Assembly (NCBI RefSeq): GCF_024970185.1
Contig: NZ_CP103965.1
Coordinates: 554,001 to 618,000 of the forward strand
Origin: Pseudomonas sp. N3-W
GTDB lineage: Bacteria > Pseudomonadota > Gammaproteobacteria > Pseudomonadales > Pseudomonadaceae
DNA: 64,000 nt
Direction: 5' to 3'
Part shown: in pieces, positions 45,191-54,320 of the stretch
How the letters are laid out: every line of letters starts with the position of its first letter
Position numbering within the stretch: the stretch's first letter is position 1
Translations under genes and position numbers: made by a program
Notes under the pieces: generated by a model
What the model saw: only the letters and a program-made list of their open reading frames with translations
Told to the model about the DNA's origin: nothing
The model's database searches: none

Positions 45191-46405
45191 TTGCGCGAAA
45201 TCGTCCTGATAAACATCACGGGAGTCGACCGTCCGGGTCTGACTGCGGCCATTACCGGCGTTCTGGCCCAAGGTGGTGTGAACATTCTCGACATCGGTCA
45301 GGCGGTGATCCACGACACGCTGTCGTTCGGCATCCTGGTTGAAATTCCCGACACCGAGCAAGGCAAGTCGGTGCTCAAGGACATTCTGTTCACCGCCTAC
45401 AAGCTGGATCAGCAGGTGCGTTTCACGCCGGTGTCCGAAGCGGATTACCAGCAGTGGGTGGGCAATCAGGGCAAAAAGCGCCACATCGTCACCCTGTTGA
45501 CCCGCAAAGTGACTGCCGAACAATTGCAGGCTGTGAGCGCGATCACCGCCAAATATGGCCTGAACATCGACCATATCGATCGTCTTTCCGGGCGCATGCC
45601 GCTGGACACGCCGGCTGACAAGGGCAAGGGCTGCATCGAGTTTTCCGTGCGTGGCGAAGCGGCGGACCCGCAGGCGTTGCGTGCCGAATTCCTCAATGTG
45701 GCGCAGGAGCTGAACGTCGATATCGCGTTCCAGGAAGACTCGCTGTTCCGTCGCAACCGGCGTCTGGCGGTGTTTGACATGGACTCGACGCTGATCGAAG
45801 CCGAAGTCATCGACGAACTGGCCAAGGCCGCTGGCGTCGGCGACCAGGTGTCGGAAATCACTGAGCGGGCCATGGCCGGTGAACTGGATTTTCGTGCCAG
45901 CTTCAAGGAGCGCCTGGCCTTGCTGCAAGGGCTGGACGTCAGCGTGCTGGACTCCATCGGCGCCTCGCTGCGCTTGACCGAAGGCGCCGAAACCCTGTTC
46001 GCCGAACTCAAGCGCCTGGGCTACAAGACGGCGATCCTGTCGGGCGGCTTCACCTACTTTGCCAAGCAGTTGCAGGCCAAGCTGGGCATCGACTACGTGT
46101 TTGCCAACGAACTGGAAGTGGTCGACGGTAAAGTCACAGGCGTCGCCATCGAGCCGATTGTCGATGCGCAACGCAAGGCCGATCTGCTGCGTGAACTGGC
46201 GCACAAGGAAGGGCTGCGCCTGGAGCAGACCATTGCCGTCGGTGACGGTGCGAATGACCTGCCGATGCTGGCGATTGCAGGTCTGGGCGTGGCGTTCCGC
46301 GCCAAGCCGCTGGTCAGGCAGTCGGCGAAGCAGGCGATTTCGACGCTGGGGCTAGATGGTGTGCTTTATCTGTTGGGCTTTCGCGATCGTGATGGGCAGC
46401 TCTGA
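45191..46405 (+). CDS. serB: Phosphoserine phosphatase SerB
   Basis: A 404-aa enzyme for the last step of serine synthesis. Two ACT-type domains (about residues 1-175; NITGVDRPGLTAAITG opens the first) probably bind serine or another amino acid. The HAD phosphatase part has the nucleophile motif FDMDSTLIEAEVIDE near 193-207, LSGGFTYFAKQL near 283 and VGDGANDLPML near 352. The start is TTG 45191, at the first residue of the ACT domain. A REPIN follows. Confidence 0.95.
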   Translation: MREIVLINITGVDRPGLTAAITGVLAQGGVNILDIGQAVIHDTLSFGILVEIPDTEQGKSVLKDILFTAYKLDQQVRFTPVSEADYQQWVGNQGKKRHIVTLLTRKVTAEQLQAVSAITAKYGLNIDHIDRLSGRMPLDTPADKGKGCIEFSVRGEAADPQALRAEFLNVAQELNVDIAFQEDSLFRRNRRLAVFDMDSTLIEAEVIDELAKAAGVGDQVSEITERAMAGELDFRASFKERLALLQGLDVSVLDSIGASLRLTEGAETLFAELKRLGYKTAILSGGFTYFAKQLQAKLGIDYVFANELEVVDGKVTGVAIEPIVDAQRKADLLRELAHKEGLRLEQTIAVGDGANDLPMLAIAGLGVAFRAKPLVRQSAKQAISTLGLDGVLYLLGFRDRDGQL

Positions 46406-46427
46406 ATCTTGTATTGACTGACAGGGC

Positions 46428-46521
46428 CTCTTCGCGAGCAAGCCCGCCCCACATTTTCTCTGGCGCCCACAAAACATGTGTTCGCTGAAGATCTATTGTG
46501 GGAGCGAGCTTGCTCGCGACG
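46428..46521. repeat. REPIN, GTGGGAGCGAGC family, one arm decayed
   Basis: The right arm GTGGGAGCGAGCTTGCTCGC (46499-46518) is intact. The left arm (about 46430-46452) reads CGCGAGCAAGCCCGCCCCAC, with one base lost and a changed stem. It lies between the convergent ends of serB and the next gene. Confidence 0.8.
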
Positions 46522-46549
46522 GCAGCACCGCAAAACGCCTGTCTGACAC

Positions 46550-48331
46550 TCAAAGCGACTGCCACAACGAATCAAACTCCTGCTCAACACCGCCAACAGC
46601 GGTGTTGCCGTTTTTGCTCGCCTCCAGCGAACGATAAGCAAACTGATTGAAACTGTTGGTACTCGACACCCGCCTATCCAGCCCGGCGCGGCGTTCCTGG
46701 CCGTTGGTGTTGATCAGCACTTTATTGCCTTCCTGAAAGGGCAGGCGTGGGGCGAGCAGGGTGGCGGGCAGGTCGATGGCGCTGATTTCCGGCAGCAACA
46801 AACCCCGCAAATAGTGGCTGTGAGCATCCGATGAGCGCACCAGTTGCAGCCCACAAGGCTCGGCATAAGGGGCGACCTGTTCGATGCCCATTTGTGTGCC
46901 GCCGCCGCGAACCTGGCGGATCCAGCGCACCACGGCGATGCTCCAGCCCTGACCGGCAGAATCTTCGACGCCAACCATTTCACCCGCTTGCAGTTCGGCG
47001 GGCACCTCGCCGGACCAGGCCAGGCAATAACCGCCTGGACTGTGGTTGATTACCGGCAATGCGTAGGTGGGAAAGTGCCGGTTGGCATCGGCCACCTCAT
47101 GGCCGTCGTCGCTTTGCAACTGCGGGTATTCGATTTCTTCGTAGGGCAGCAATTCGTTGGCGTTGCCGTTGGGCGCGGCATCGAAAGCCTGACCCCAGCG
47201 ATCCTGTTCACCCGCGGTCGGAGCCGTCGCCGTAAACCGCGCCTGCCGGGCGGCGGGGTTTTTCAGGATGTCGCTGAACGAGCGCTGCCCACCCAGATAA
47301 AAATGCAACGCACTCATGCCCACGCACAGGGTCAAGGTGCCTTGGCCAGCGGTGCGCTGAAAGCTGCGCTCGGCGGCTTGACCCCAGGCGGCGTGCAGGT
47401 GTTGCAAAGTGTCCACGCTCAAGCCCGCCGGGACCGACAGAGGTGATGAGTCGTCGTTCGGCTGCTGCAGATGCGCTTCGATGGCTACCACCAGCGGTTG
47501 CAGGTCGAGTCCCAGCAAGCTCGCCTGTTGCTCGGCGCGGAATTTGGAGCGGTAGCGGGGGCCAATGTCGAGGTCGGTGGCAACGGCAAACAGTTCATCG
47601 CCCGGCGTGCCGGGTTTCAATGTGATCCATTGACTCCAGGGTTCCAGCACTTCGGCCAGCCGGGCAATCTGGTTCTGGCGCAATTGATTGCTGCGCGAGG
47701 CGCCTAGCAGCAGGGCCGCCACATAGGTCTGCTCAATGCTCAGCTCGTGGATCTGGCTGGCCAGATCATCGCGTATCTTCAGGTGTTCAAGCCGATGTTC
47801 GCAGCCAATGCGGTACAGCTGATGCAGTTCCAGCCACAACCCCTCTGGCACAGGACTATAGAGCTGGGTGGCGCGGATCAAAGGGCCGTTCAGGCAATGG
47901 ATCGCCCGTTGCAGGGCCTGGGTCAGCAGGGGCGCGCGGTGATTGCTGAAACGCGGGACGATACGCAGGACGATCTGTTTGTAGCCGACGGCCAGTTGGC
48001 TTTGCAGCGCCTGACAGAGATTGGCGATCTTGCGCGAGCGCTCATCAAGGACAATCGCCTGATGCAGGAAATGCCGCTCCAGGTGCTTGCAGACGTAATA
48101 CACCTCGGGCCGCAGCAATTCGAGCAGGTGCATGCGATTGTCGCTGGGAGTCAGCAACTGGTTGAGTTCGCCCAGACCTTGATACAGCTGACGGGCTGTT
48201 TCGCCGATATTGGCTTTGGGCAGGTTGGCGATCCAGCGTTTGAGGTCGCGCGGGGTGGCTTCACAGAATGACAGGCGCAACTGTGTGGGGATTGGAGCGC
48301 TGAGTGACGGCAGGATGATGGTCTCGGTCAT
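46550..48331 (-). CDS. Large soluble protein of unknown function
   Basis: A 593-aa protein without signal peptide or membrane segment. The N-terminal half is mostly helical (RDLKRWIANLPKANIGETARQLYQGL near 29-54). The last 150 residues (NHSPGGYCLAW, VGVEDSAGQGWSIAVVRWIRQ, TQMGIEQVAP) have the rhythm of a PilZ-like beta barrel, but the RxxxR/DxSxxG c-di-GMP motif is not visible. In P. aeruginosa, as I recall, fimX lies between serB and the related gene; no such gene is here. ATG 48331 lies four codons inside the longest frame. No firm function. Confidence 0.6.
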   Translation of the reverse strand: MTETIILPSLSAPIPTQLRLSFCEATPRDLKRWIANLPKANIGETARQLYQGLGELNQLLTPSDNRMHLLELLRPEVYYVCKHLERHFLHQAIVLDERSRKIANLCQALQSQLAVGYKQIVLRIVPRFSNHRAPLLTQALQRAIHCLNGPLIRATQLYSPVPEGLWLELHQLYRIGCEHRLEHLKIRDDLASQIHELSIEQTYVAALLLGASRSNQLRQNQIARLAEVLEPWSQWITLKPGTPGDELFAVATDLDIGPRYRSKFRAEQQASLLGLDLQPLVVAIEAHLQQPNDDSSPLSVPAGLSVDTLQHLHAAWGQAAERSFQRTAGQGTLTLCVGMSALHFYLGGQRSFSDILKNPAARQARFTATAPTAGEQDRWGQAFDAAPNGNANELLPYEEIEYPQLQSDDGHEVADANRHFPTYALPVINHSPGGYCLAWSGEVPAELQAGEMVGVEDSAGQGWSIAVVRWIRQVRGGGTQMGIEQVAPYAEPCGLQLVRSSDAHSHYLRGLLLPEISAIDLPATLLAPRLPFQEGNKVLINTNGQERRAGLDRRVSSTNSFNQFAYRSLEASKNGNTAVGGVEQEFDSLWQSL

Positions 48332-48386
48332 ACCGAAAACCATAGCAGGTATCGCAACCTGCGCGGGGTGCAGGCATCACATAACT

Positions 48387-48500
48387 TGTGGCGAGCGAGC
48401 TTGCTCGCGCTGGGCCGCGTGGCGGCCCCAAAATGCTGACGACAACAGTCGATTTTGTGAGTGCTGCGCACTCAAGCGGGAGCAAGCTCCCTCGCCACAG
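48387..48500. repeat. REPIN, GTGGCGAGGGAGC family, compensated left arm
   Basis: The right arm is the standard inverted form (GCGGGAGCAAGCTCCCTCGC near 48477-48496). The left arm reads GTGGCGAGCGAGCTTGCTCG: both sides of its stem have changed so that pairing is kept. It lies between psd and the promoter region of the 46550-48331 gene. Confidence 0.85.
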
Positions 48501-48520
48501 GAAGGGTGTTCAGACTTGAA

Positions 48521-49381
48521 TCAGGCGTTCGGCAAGCCCAGGCCTCGGCCCATTTGTACCGGAGTACCGGCACCCAGCTCTTCAGCCCACTTCACCTGAT
48601 TCGGCCCGAACAGCACGACAGCGGTCGAACCCAACTTGAAGCGACCCAGCTCCGCACCTTTTTCCAGATGGATCGGCGCACGGGCGGCTTCGTCGTAGCG
48701 GAACGTTTTCAGCTCGCGTTTAGGCGGTGTGACCAGCCCGGCCCACACGGTTTCAATCGATGCCACGATCATCGCGCCCACCAGCACCACGGCCATCGGC
48801 CCGCGCTCGGTGTCGAAAATGCATGCCACGCGCTCGTTGCGGGCGAACAGCTCCGGGACGTTTTCAGCGGTGGTCTGATTGACCGAGAAAATCCGGCCCG
48901 GGATGTAGACCATCTCGCGCAGGGTGCCGGCCAGCGGCATGTGCACGCGGTGGTAGTCCTTCGGCGACAGATAAATAGTGGCGAAATCCCCACCCATGAA
49001 CGGCGCCGCGTTGGCGGCATCACCGCCCAGCAATTCCAGCACGCTGAAGCTGTGGCCCTTGGCCTGGAATACGCGACCGTGCTCGATCGGGCCGAGCTGG
49101 CTGACTGCGCCGTCGGCCGGGCTGAGGATCGCGCCCGGTGTTTCGTCCAGCGGGCGAGCGCCGTCCTTCAGTGCACGGGTGAAGAACGCGTTGAAGTGCT
49201 CGTAGGCGGTCAGGTCTTCGACCAGCGCCTGGGACATGTCCACCTGATAACGCTTGGCGAACCAGGCGGTAAAGGCGTTCTTGAACCAGCGCACGCGGCA
49301 TTCGGCGATGCAGCCGGCCAGGCGCGACAGCAGGTGATGGGGCAGCAGGTATTGGCTGAGGATAAACAAACGCTTATTCAT
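48521..49381 (-). CDS. psd: Phosphatidylserine decarboxylase
   Basis: A 286-aa inner-membrane enzyme that makes phosphatidylethanolamine. It is made as a proenzyme and cuts itself at the LGST motif ([12 protein letters not shown] near residue 250), turning the serine into the pyruvoyl group. Upstream are the catalytic [11 protein letters not shown] near 87-97, [11 protein letters not shown] near 138-148 and [10 protein letters not shown] near 158. Length is normal. It is 18 bases after the rhodanese gene and probably in the same transcript. Confidence 0.95.
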   Translation of the reverse strand: MNKRLFILSQYLLPHHLLSRLAGCIAECRVRWFKNAFTAWFAKRYQVDMSQALVEDLTAYEHFNAFFTRALKDGARPLDETPGAILSPADGAVSQLGPIEHGRVFQAKGHSFSVLELLGGDAANAAPFMGGDFATIYLSPKDYHRVHMPLAGTLREMVYIPGRIFSVNQTTAENVPELFARNERVACIFDTERGPMAVVLVGAMIVASIETVWAGLVTPPKRELKTFRYDEAARAPIHLEKGAELGRFKLGSTAVVLFGPNQVKWAEELGAGTPVQMGRGLGLPNA

Positions 49382-49399
49382 TGACTGTCCTTGAAAAAC

Positions 49400-50215
49400 T
49401 TAAATCTCTACGGGGGTGTCGGGATGGTTGCCCCATTCGCCCCAGGAGCCAGCGTAGCCTTTGACTCGCGGATAACCGAGAGCCTTGGCCACCAGATAGG
49501 TGAAGCCAGAACGGTGGTGAGTCTGGCAGTGGGTAATCACTTCTTTGTCTTTGCTGATGCCGAGTTGTTCGAGGATCTGCGGCATGTCCGAGCGGATGCG
49601 CAAGTTGCGCGCCTGATCCATACCGGCAGTCCATTCGAAGTTCACCGCGCCGGGGATATGGCCGGCCTTGGCCGCCAGCACTTTCTCACCGGAGTACTCC
49701 AGCGGGCCACGGGCATCCCAGATCGCCAGGTCAGCAGCGCCGAGACGGCTTTGCAGGTATTCGCGGGTAGCCGTCGGTTCGTCGTGCAGGGTCAGTGCAA
49801 CCGGGCCGCCGACCGGGGCCGGAATCTGGATCGACATCGGCAAGCCTTCTGCCAGCCAGGCCGTGAGCCCGCCGTCGACATAGTGGTAGTTGCGATGGCC
49901 GATGACGTCCAGCAGCCAGATGAAACGCCCGGCCCAACCGCCGCCTTCGTCGTCATAGACGACATAGACTGCATCGCGATGGTGTCCCAGCTCACCGAAC
50001 AGTGCTTCGAGTGACGCTTGTGGCGGCACCAGTCCCGGCGCCGGAGGCTGACCCAACTGAGTGCGTTTGGGGTCGACAAAGCGCGCGCCGGGGAGATGGC
50101 CCTCGGTGTAGCGGGCGTGGCTGGTCAGGTCCACCAGAATCAGTTCGCGGGCGTCGAGCCGAGGGAGCAAGTCGCTCGGTTCGATCACGAGCGGCAAGCC
50201 AGAGAAGTCAGACAT
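49400..50215 (-). CDS. rhdA: Rhodanese (thiosulfate sulfurtransferase) RhdA
   Basis: A 271-aa two-domain rhodanese. The N-terminal inactive domain has VDLTSHARYTEGHLPGA near 28-44; the C-terminal domain has WDARGPLEYSG and the active cysteine in ITHCQTHHRSG near 227-237. It moves sulfane sulfur from thiosulfate to cyanide or other acceptors, useful in a cyanide-exposed pseudomonad. Start ATG 50215 gives MSDFSGLPLVI. It precedes psd as in P. aeruginosa. Confidence 0.92.
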   Translation of the reverse strand: MSDFSGLPLVIEPSDLLPRLDARELILVDLTSHARYTEGHLPGARFVDPKRTQLGQPPAPGLVPPQASLEALFGELGHHRDAVYVVYDDEGGGWAGRFIWLLDVIGHRNYHYVDGGLTAWLAEGLPMSIQIPAPVGGPVALTLHDEPTATREYLQSRLGAADLAIWDARGPLEYSGEKVLAAKAGHIPGAVNFEWTAGMDQARNLRIRSDMPQILEQLGISKDKEVITHCQTHHRSGFTYLVAKALGYPRVKGYAGSWGEWGNHPDTPVEI

Positions 50216-50257
50216 TTGAGGTCTCCAGAGCACAAAGGGGGAGATTGTAACGCAGCA

Positions 50258-51796
50258 TCATTGGCCGCGTTGGCTAAAGCTGCGCAGCGCTTTCTCGATA
50301 CACTGTGCGGTTTTGCCGAAGGCTTGCACGGTGATTTCCGAGAACGGCCCGCCGCCCTGATCGGCCACGACCACCATTATTACCCGGCCATTGTTGACCA
50401 GTGAGCGCAGCAGCAGATGCTCGCCACGAAACTGCGAACGCAGGCTGGCGGGCAGCAGTGCGGAGAATTGGGCGTTGTTGGCCGGGGTCAGGCGAACCTG
50501 GGCCTGCTGTGCGAGCAAGCGTTGCAATACCGGACTTTGGCTGACCACAAAACTCAGGCCGGCTACCTCTTTGGGCAGCCCTGCCGTTTGATGCACTCGC
50601 AGGTTGGCGTGCGTGCGGTCGGCCATCAGGATCATCACCCGCTGCATGCCGCAGGCGACCAGTGCATCGCGTGCCGAATTGGTCAGGTGCATGGCGTTGG
50701 TGAAGCGACTCGGCTCCTCCAGCAATTCGGCACATTGCTTGCGCCACTGGGACAGGTCTTCGGTGGTCGGCGCCGGTGCGGGCAGCAGGCCGGCATGAAC
50801 ACGGTTCTGGCCCCATGGCCACAACAATGAGATTGCCGGGTGCCAGAGGTCCGGCATGGCGTGCTGGCGGGCGCTGTTGGCGGCCTGTTGGTGCAATTGC
50901 TGCTGCACCTCGTCCATCGGCATTTGCAGGTACAGGCTGGTCAGGTACTGCCAGCGCTGACTGTGCGGGCAATCCCAGGCCTGTTGCGCCGACAACGCCA
51001 GGCCGTTGGCCAGTAGCACGGTATTGGCCGGCTGATTGAGCCAGTTGCGCAGGGTCGGATCGTCATCCAGGCGGTTTTGCTGGCGCAGTGGGTGTTCGCT
51101 ATCGCGGGCAATGCGCAGGACTTTCACCAGTTCGCGTTGCTCGGTGAGCAGCAGCCGATAACCTTGCTGCACCCAGATTGGCAGGCGCCAGATATCCACC
51201 AGCGTCTGGCAGATTTGCAGCAGGCGCACACCGAACAATTGCTTTTCCACCGTGTGCGCCGACTCGCCCTTGTGGATCACCCGCAGTTCCCATTCTTCGA
51301 GCAACTTGGGGTGAGTCAACGCCAGGGGCCACAGCGGCGAGAGGAACAGCAGGCTGCCCCAGTGAATGTCCTGCCACAGCCGCGCCAGGCGGCTGGCAAA
51401 AAAACCGTTGGCCTGTTGCGTCGCGTGCTGGCTGATCAATTGCAGCTGACGCAAGGCAACGGGGATCTGCGCTTGTGGCACTGCAGGCAGGCGGGCGAGC
51501 AGTTCTTCGGTGCGTGTGAGCCCGAGCCGATTGATCGCCACTTCCAGGTTTTCTGCCGTCTCGGTCATGCTGCCCTGGGTATGCCGATTGGCTTCGCGGA
51601 TCACGCTGAGCGCCAGGGCGGGGCTGTCCTGCATCAGATTGGCGATGTCGCGCAGTGAGCTGCGGTTATCGCGAATGGCCTTGCAGACGCGGTCGTGACT
51701 TTCCTGCGGAACCGGCAGGCGCACGCCATCGAGAAGCTTGACCCAGCCTTCGAGCGTGGTCGGTTTTGCAGTTGGAACGTTCGTTTCATTAGCCAT
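50258..51796 (-). CDS. HDOD-domain protein
   Basis: A 512-aa cytoplasmic protein. The N-terminal part (about residues 15-215) fits the HDOD fold: LPVPQESHDRVCKAI, LMQDSPALALSVIREAN near 56-72 and INRLGLTRTEELLAR near 89-103, without HD metal residues. The C-terminal part (about 360-510) resembles a GAF-like sensor with RVMILMADRT and a family-typical VSQSPVLQRLL. HDOD proteins usually act in signalling, motility or chemotaxis. It is divergent from motAB, with a FliA-type promoter between, but its own promoter is not clear. Confidence 0.8.
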   Translation of the reverse strand: MANETNVPTAKPTTLEGWVKLLDGVRLPVPQESHDRVCKAIRDNRSSLRDIANLMQDSPALALSVIREANRHTQGSMTETAENLEVAINRLGLTRTEELLARLPAVPQAQIPVALRQLQLISQHATQQANGFFASRLARLWQDIHWGSLLFLSPLWPLALTHPKLLEEWELRVIHKGESAHTVEKQLFGVRLLQICQTLVDIWRLPIWVQQGYRLLLTEQRELVKVLRIARDSEHPLRQQNRLDDDPTLRNWLNQPANTVLLANGLALSAQQAWDCPHSQRWQYLTSLYLQMPMDEVQQQLHQQAANSARQHAMPDLWHPAISLLWPWGQNRVHAGLLPAPAPTTEDLSQWRKQCAELLEEPSRFTNAMHLTNSARDALVACGMQRVMILMADRTHANLRVHQTAGLPKEVAGLSFVVSQSPVLQRLLAQQAQVRLTPANNAQFSALLPASLRSQFRGEHLLLRSLVNNGRVIMVVVADQGGGPFSEITVQAFGKTAQCIEKALRSFSQRGQ

Positions 51797-51867
51797 GGCT
51801 GGACGGGATCATCATCGGCTGCAAACACGCCCGGCGCGGGCTAAATTGGCTTTTCGCCTGAACTGGC

Positions 51868-51894
51868 TATAGTCTGGCGCAGTTTTGCCGATAA
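51868..51894 (+). promoter_or_regulatory. FliA (sigma-28) promoter of motAB
   Basis: TATA (51868-51871), 15-base spacer, GCCGATAA (51887-51894). The -10 element is the full flagellar sigma-28 consensus and the spacing is exact; the -35 differs from TAAA at one base. It stands 69 bases before the motA ATG. Confidence 0.8.
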
Positions 51895-51962
51895 GTAGAA
51901 GAAGAGATTTTTTAACTTCCGAATATGACCTTGAACCCGACTCAGTAAGTACTCTCCTACCT

Positions 51963-52814
51963 ATGGCTAAAATTATCGGCATCATCGTCGTATTCGCGAG
52001 CGTGCTCGGCGGATACGTGCTTTCCCACGGCAAGATTGCCGCCCTGATCCAGCCCTTCGAGGTGATGATCATCGGTGGTGCGGCCCTTGGTGCATTCCTC
52101 CAGGCCAACCCCGGCTACATGACGATGCACGTGCTCAAGAAATCCCTGGGCATGTTCAGTTCGCGCTTCACCCACACCTTCTACCTTGAAGTGCTGGGCC
52201 TGATCTACGAGATCCTCAACAAGAGCCGCCGCGAAGGCATGATGGCCATCGAAGGCGATATCGAAGACGCCTCCGCGAGTCCGATTTTCGCCAAGTACCC
52301 GGCCGTGCTCAAAGACGAACGCATGACCGCGTTCATCTGCGACTACCTGCGCATCATGTCCTCCGGCAACATGGCTCCGCACGAGCTGGAAGGCCTGTTC
52401 GACATGGAGCTGTACAGCCTCAAGGAAGACCTCGAACACCCCTCCCATGCAGTGAACGGCATCGCCGACGCCATGCCCGGTTTCGGTATCGTCGCGGCGG
52501 TACTGGGTATCGTGGTGACCATGGCATCCCTGGGTGAAGGCGATCAGAAATCCATCGGCCTGCACGTGGGTGCGGCACTGGTCGGTACCTTCTTCGGTAT
52601 TCTTGCGGCCTACGGTTTCTTCGGCCCGCTGGCTCACTCCCTGGCCCACGACGCCAAGGAAGAACTGAACGTCTACGAAGCCATCAAGGCCTCATTGGTG
52701 GCATCGGCTTCCGGCATGCCGCCTTCGCTGGCGGTGGAGTTCGGGCGCAAGGTTCTGTACCCGGCGCACCGTCCTAGCTTCGCTGAGCTGGAACAAGCGG
52801 TTCGCGGTCGCTAA
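51963..52814 (+). CDS. motA: Flagellar motor stator protein MotA
   Basis: A 283-aa inner-membrane protein with four membrane helices, forming the proton-driven stator with MotB. The large cytoplasmic loop carries the charged residues that touch the rotor (FAKYPAVLKDERMTAFICDYLR near 98-119), and the PomA/MotA block PGFGIVAAVLGIVVTMASLG near 173-192 is the conserved pore region. ATG 51963 is used although the frame is open 78 bases before. It is three bases before motB and follows a FliA-type promoter. Confidence 0.95.
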   Translation: MAKIIGIIVVFASVLGGYVLSHGKIAALIQPFEVMIIGGAALGAFLQANPGYMTMHVLKKSLGMFSSRFTHTFYLEVLGLIYEILNKSRREGMMAIEGDIEDASASPIFAKYPAVLKDERMTAFICDYLRIMSSGNMAPHELEGLFDMELYSLKEDLEHPSHAVNGIADAMPGFGIVAAVLGIVVTMASLGEGDQKSIGLHVGAALVGTFFGILAAYGFFGPLAHSLAHDAKEELNVYEAIKASLVASASGMPPSLAVEFGRKVLYPAHRPSFAELEQAVRGR

Positions 52815-52817
52815 GTC

Positions 52818-53858
52818 ATGGAAAATAATCAGCCGATAATCATCAAGCGCGTCAAGCGCATCGCCGGCGGGCATCACGGGGGCGCCTGGAAAATCGCCTT
52901 CGCTGACTTCGCCACGGCGATGATGGCGTTCTTCCTGGTGCTGTGGCTGTTGTCCACCGCGACGCCGGAACAGAAGATCGCCATCGCCGGTTACTTCAAG
53001 GACCCGGTCGGCTTCTCCGAAAGCGGCACGCCGTACATCATCGACCTGGGCGGCACACCGACCCTGGCGCCGGAAAATACCCTCAACCCCGAGGTGAAAT
53101 CCCAGCCGCAACCGGACAAGGTGACAGTCGATACCGATCAGGTTGAGGGCATGGCCGAGCAGGTCGAAAAAGAGCGTCTGGAACTGCTGCTGCAAGAACT
53201 GCAAAACAAGGTCAACGAGAACCCGCAACTGCAGAAGTTCAAGGACCAGATCCTGTTCGAGATCACCCCGAACGGCTTGCGTATCCAGATCATGGATGCC
53301 GAGAACCGGCCGATGTTCGACTCGGGCAGTGCGCGCCTGAAACCGTATTTCGAAGACATCCTGCTGGCCATGGCCGACACCATCAAGGCGGTGCCGAACA
53401 AGATCAGCATCAGCGGCCACACCGATGCCAAGCCGTACACCGGCACCGGCGATTTCGGCAACTGGGAATTGTCGGCCAACCGTGCCAACGCCGCCCGTCG
53501 TGCTTTGGTGGCAGGCAGCTACCCGGACTCGCAAGTGGCACGCGTCGTCGGTTATGCCTCGTCGGCCCTGTTCGATCGGGAAAACCCGTTCAACCCGGTC
53601 AACCGCCGCATCGATATCGTCGTCCTGACCAAGAAGGCCCAGGCAGCCATCGAAGGTTCGCAAGGTTCAGAGCCTGCACCCATACCGGGGCAGGGCGCGC
53701 CAGGTGAAGCCCCGGCCACACCGGTCGATCCGAATGCCTTGCCTGCGGACAAGCAACCGGTGCCGGCCCATGAGCTGCGCGAGCGTTTGAATCTGTTTGA
53801 GGATGCTGCGCCGAAACCGGGCGAACCGGCCAAGCCGGCGGATCCGCCTAAGCAGTGA
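52818..53858 (+). CDS. motB: Flagellar motor stator protein MotB
   Basis: A 346-aa partner of MotA. One membrane segment (about residues 25-48) contains the proton-carrying aspartate 30 in AFADFATAMMAFF. After the plug region follows the OmpA-like peptidoglycan-binding domain (PMFDSGSARLKPYFED near 171-186 and SGHTDAKPYTGTGDFGNWEL near 198-217). The C-terminal tail of about 60 residues is rich in proline and alanine, as usual in pseudomonads. A strong terminator follows. Confidence 0.95.
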   Translation: MENNQPIIIKRVKRIAGGHHGGAWKIAFADFATAMMAFFLVLWLLSTATPEQKIAIAGYFKDPVGFSESGTPYIIDLGGTPTLAPENTLNPEVKSQPQPDKVTVDTDQVEGMAEQVEKERLELLLQELQNKVNENPQLQKFKDQILFEITPNGLRIQIMDAENRPMFDSGSARLKPYFEDILLAMADTIKAVPNKISISGHTDAKPYTGTGDFGNWELSANRANAARRALVAGSYPDSQVARVVGYASSALFDRENPFNPVNRRIDIVVLTKKAQAAIEGSQGSEPAPIPGQGAPGEAPATPVDPNALPADKQPVPAHELRERLNLFEDAAPKPGEPAKPADPPKQ

Positions 53859-53870
53859 CCCACAACAGTC

Positions 53871-53897
53871 AAGCCGACAGAGATGTCGGCTTTTTTG
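53871..53897 (+). terminator. Rho-independent terminator after motB
   Basis: AAGCCGACA pairs with TGTCGGCTT around GAGA, then a T-run. It ends the motAB transcript 13-39 bases after the stop. Confidence 0.92.
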
Positions 53898-53929
53898 TGC
53901 GGCTTTCATTTTCAGCGTGGGCACGATCC

Positions 53930-54031
53930 CTGTAGGAGCGAGGCTTGCCCGCGAAGGCGGCTTGGTAGCCGACCTGTCGTTTGCAGGTGCGCATCGATCA
54001 ATTGTGGGAGCGAGCTTGCTCGCGATGGCGG
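53930..54031 (+). repeat. Two REP copies in direct orientation
   Basis: A diverged REP GTAGGAGCGAGGCTTGCCCG (from 53932) and a standard REP GTGGGAGCGAGCTTGCTCGC (54004-54023), same direction. The stretch after the first (GGCTTGGTAGCCGACCTG) comes back in altered form near 54328-54347, which suggests a repeat inserted into or next to an older REP. Confidence 0.75.
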
Positions 54032-54094
54032 CCTTCGAGTCGATCTATTTTTGGATGGTGTACATATCCGTTTCTGCGGTAACGGCTGCCTAAG

Positions 54095-54320
54095 GTTCCG
54101 CTCTTACAGCGGGTTACTTGGAAAAGCGCCAAGTAACCAAGCGCTTTTGCCCCTTTCGTTCGGTGCCTCGCCCAGGCTCGGCATGCCCTCGCTCCGGTCC
54201 TGCTCCGTGGGCCCGCCGCCATCGGCCATCCATGGCCGGGGGCGGCTAACCCGGCATCCATGCCGGGTTGCCCACTGCGCAGAACCTCCACTCGGCCTCT
54301 CGAGGGGGCGAACACCGCAA
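54095..54320. repeat. Non-coding repeat with nested inverted repeats
   Basis: This part of the 696-base gap between motB and the next gene has several perfect palindromes: GGTTACTTGG/CCAAGTAACC (54112-54138), AAAAGCGC/GCGCTTTT (54122-54148), GGCCAT/ATGGCC (54224-54237) and AACCCGGCAT/ATGCCGGGTT (54248-54269). The first two overlap and exclude each other. From memory, similar sequence recurs in P. fluorescens genomes as a dispersed repeat, which I could not check. Reading frames across it have no family likeness and are not called. Confidence 0.6.

Noticed and set aside
45056..46204. N-terminal extension of the AhpA-type protein to 893 aa
   Set aside because: This part is antisense to serB, an unambiguous gene, and the protein family starts just before its first membrane segment.
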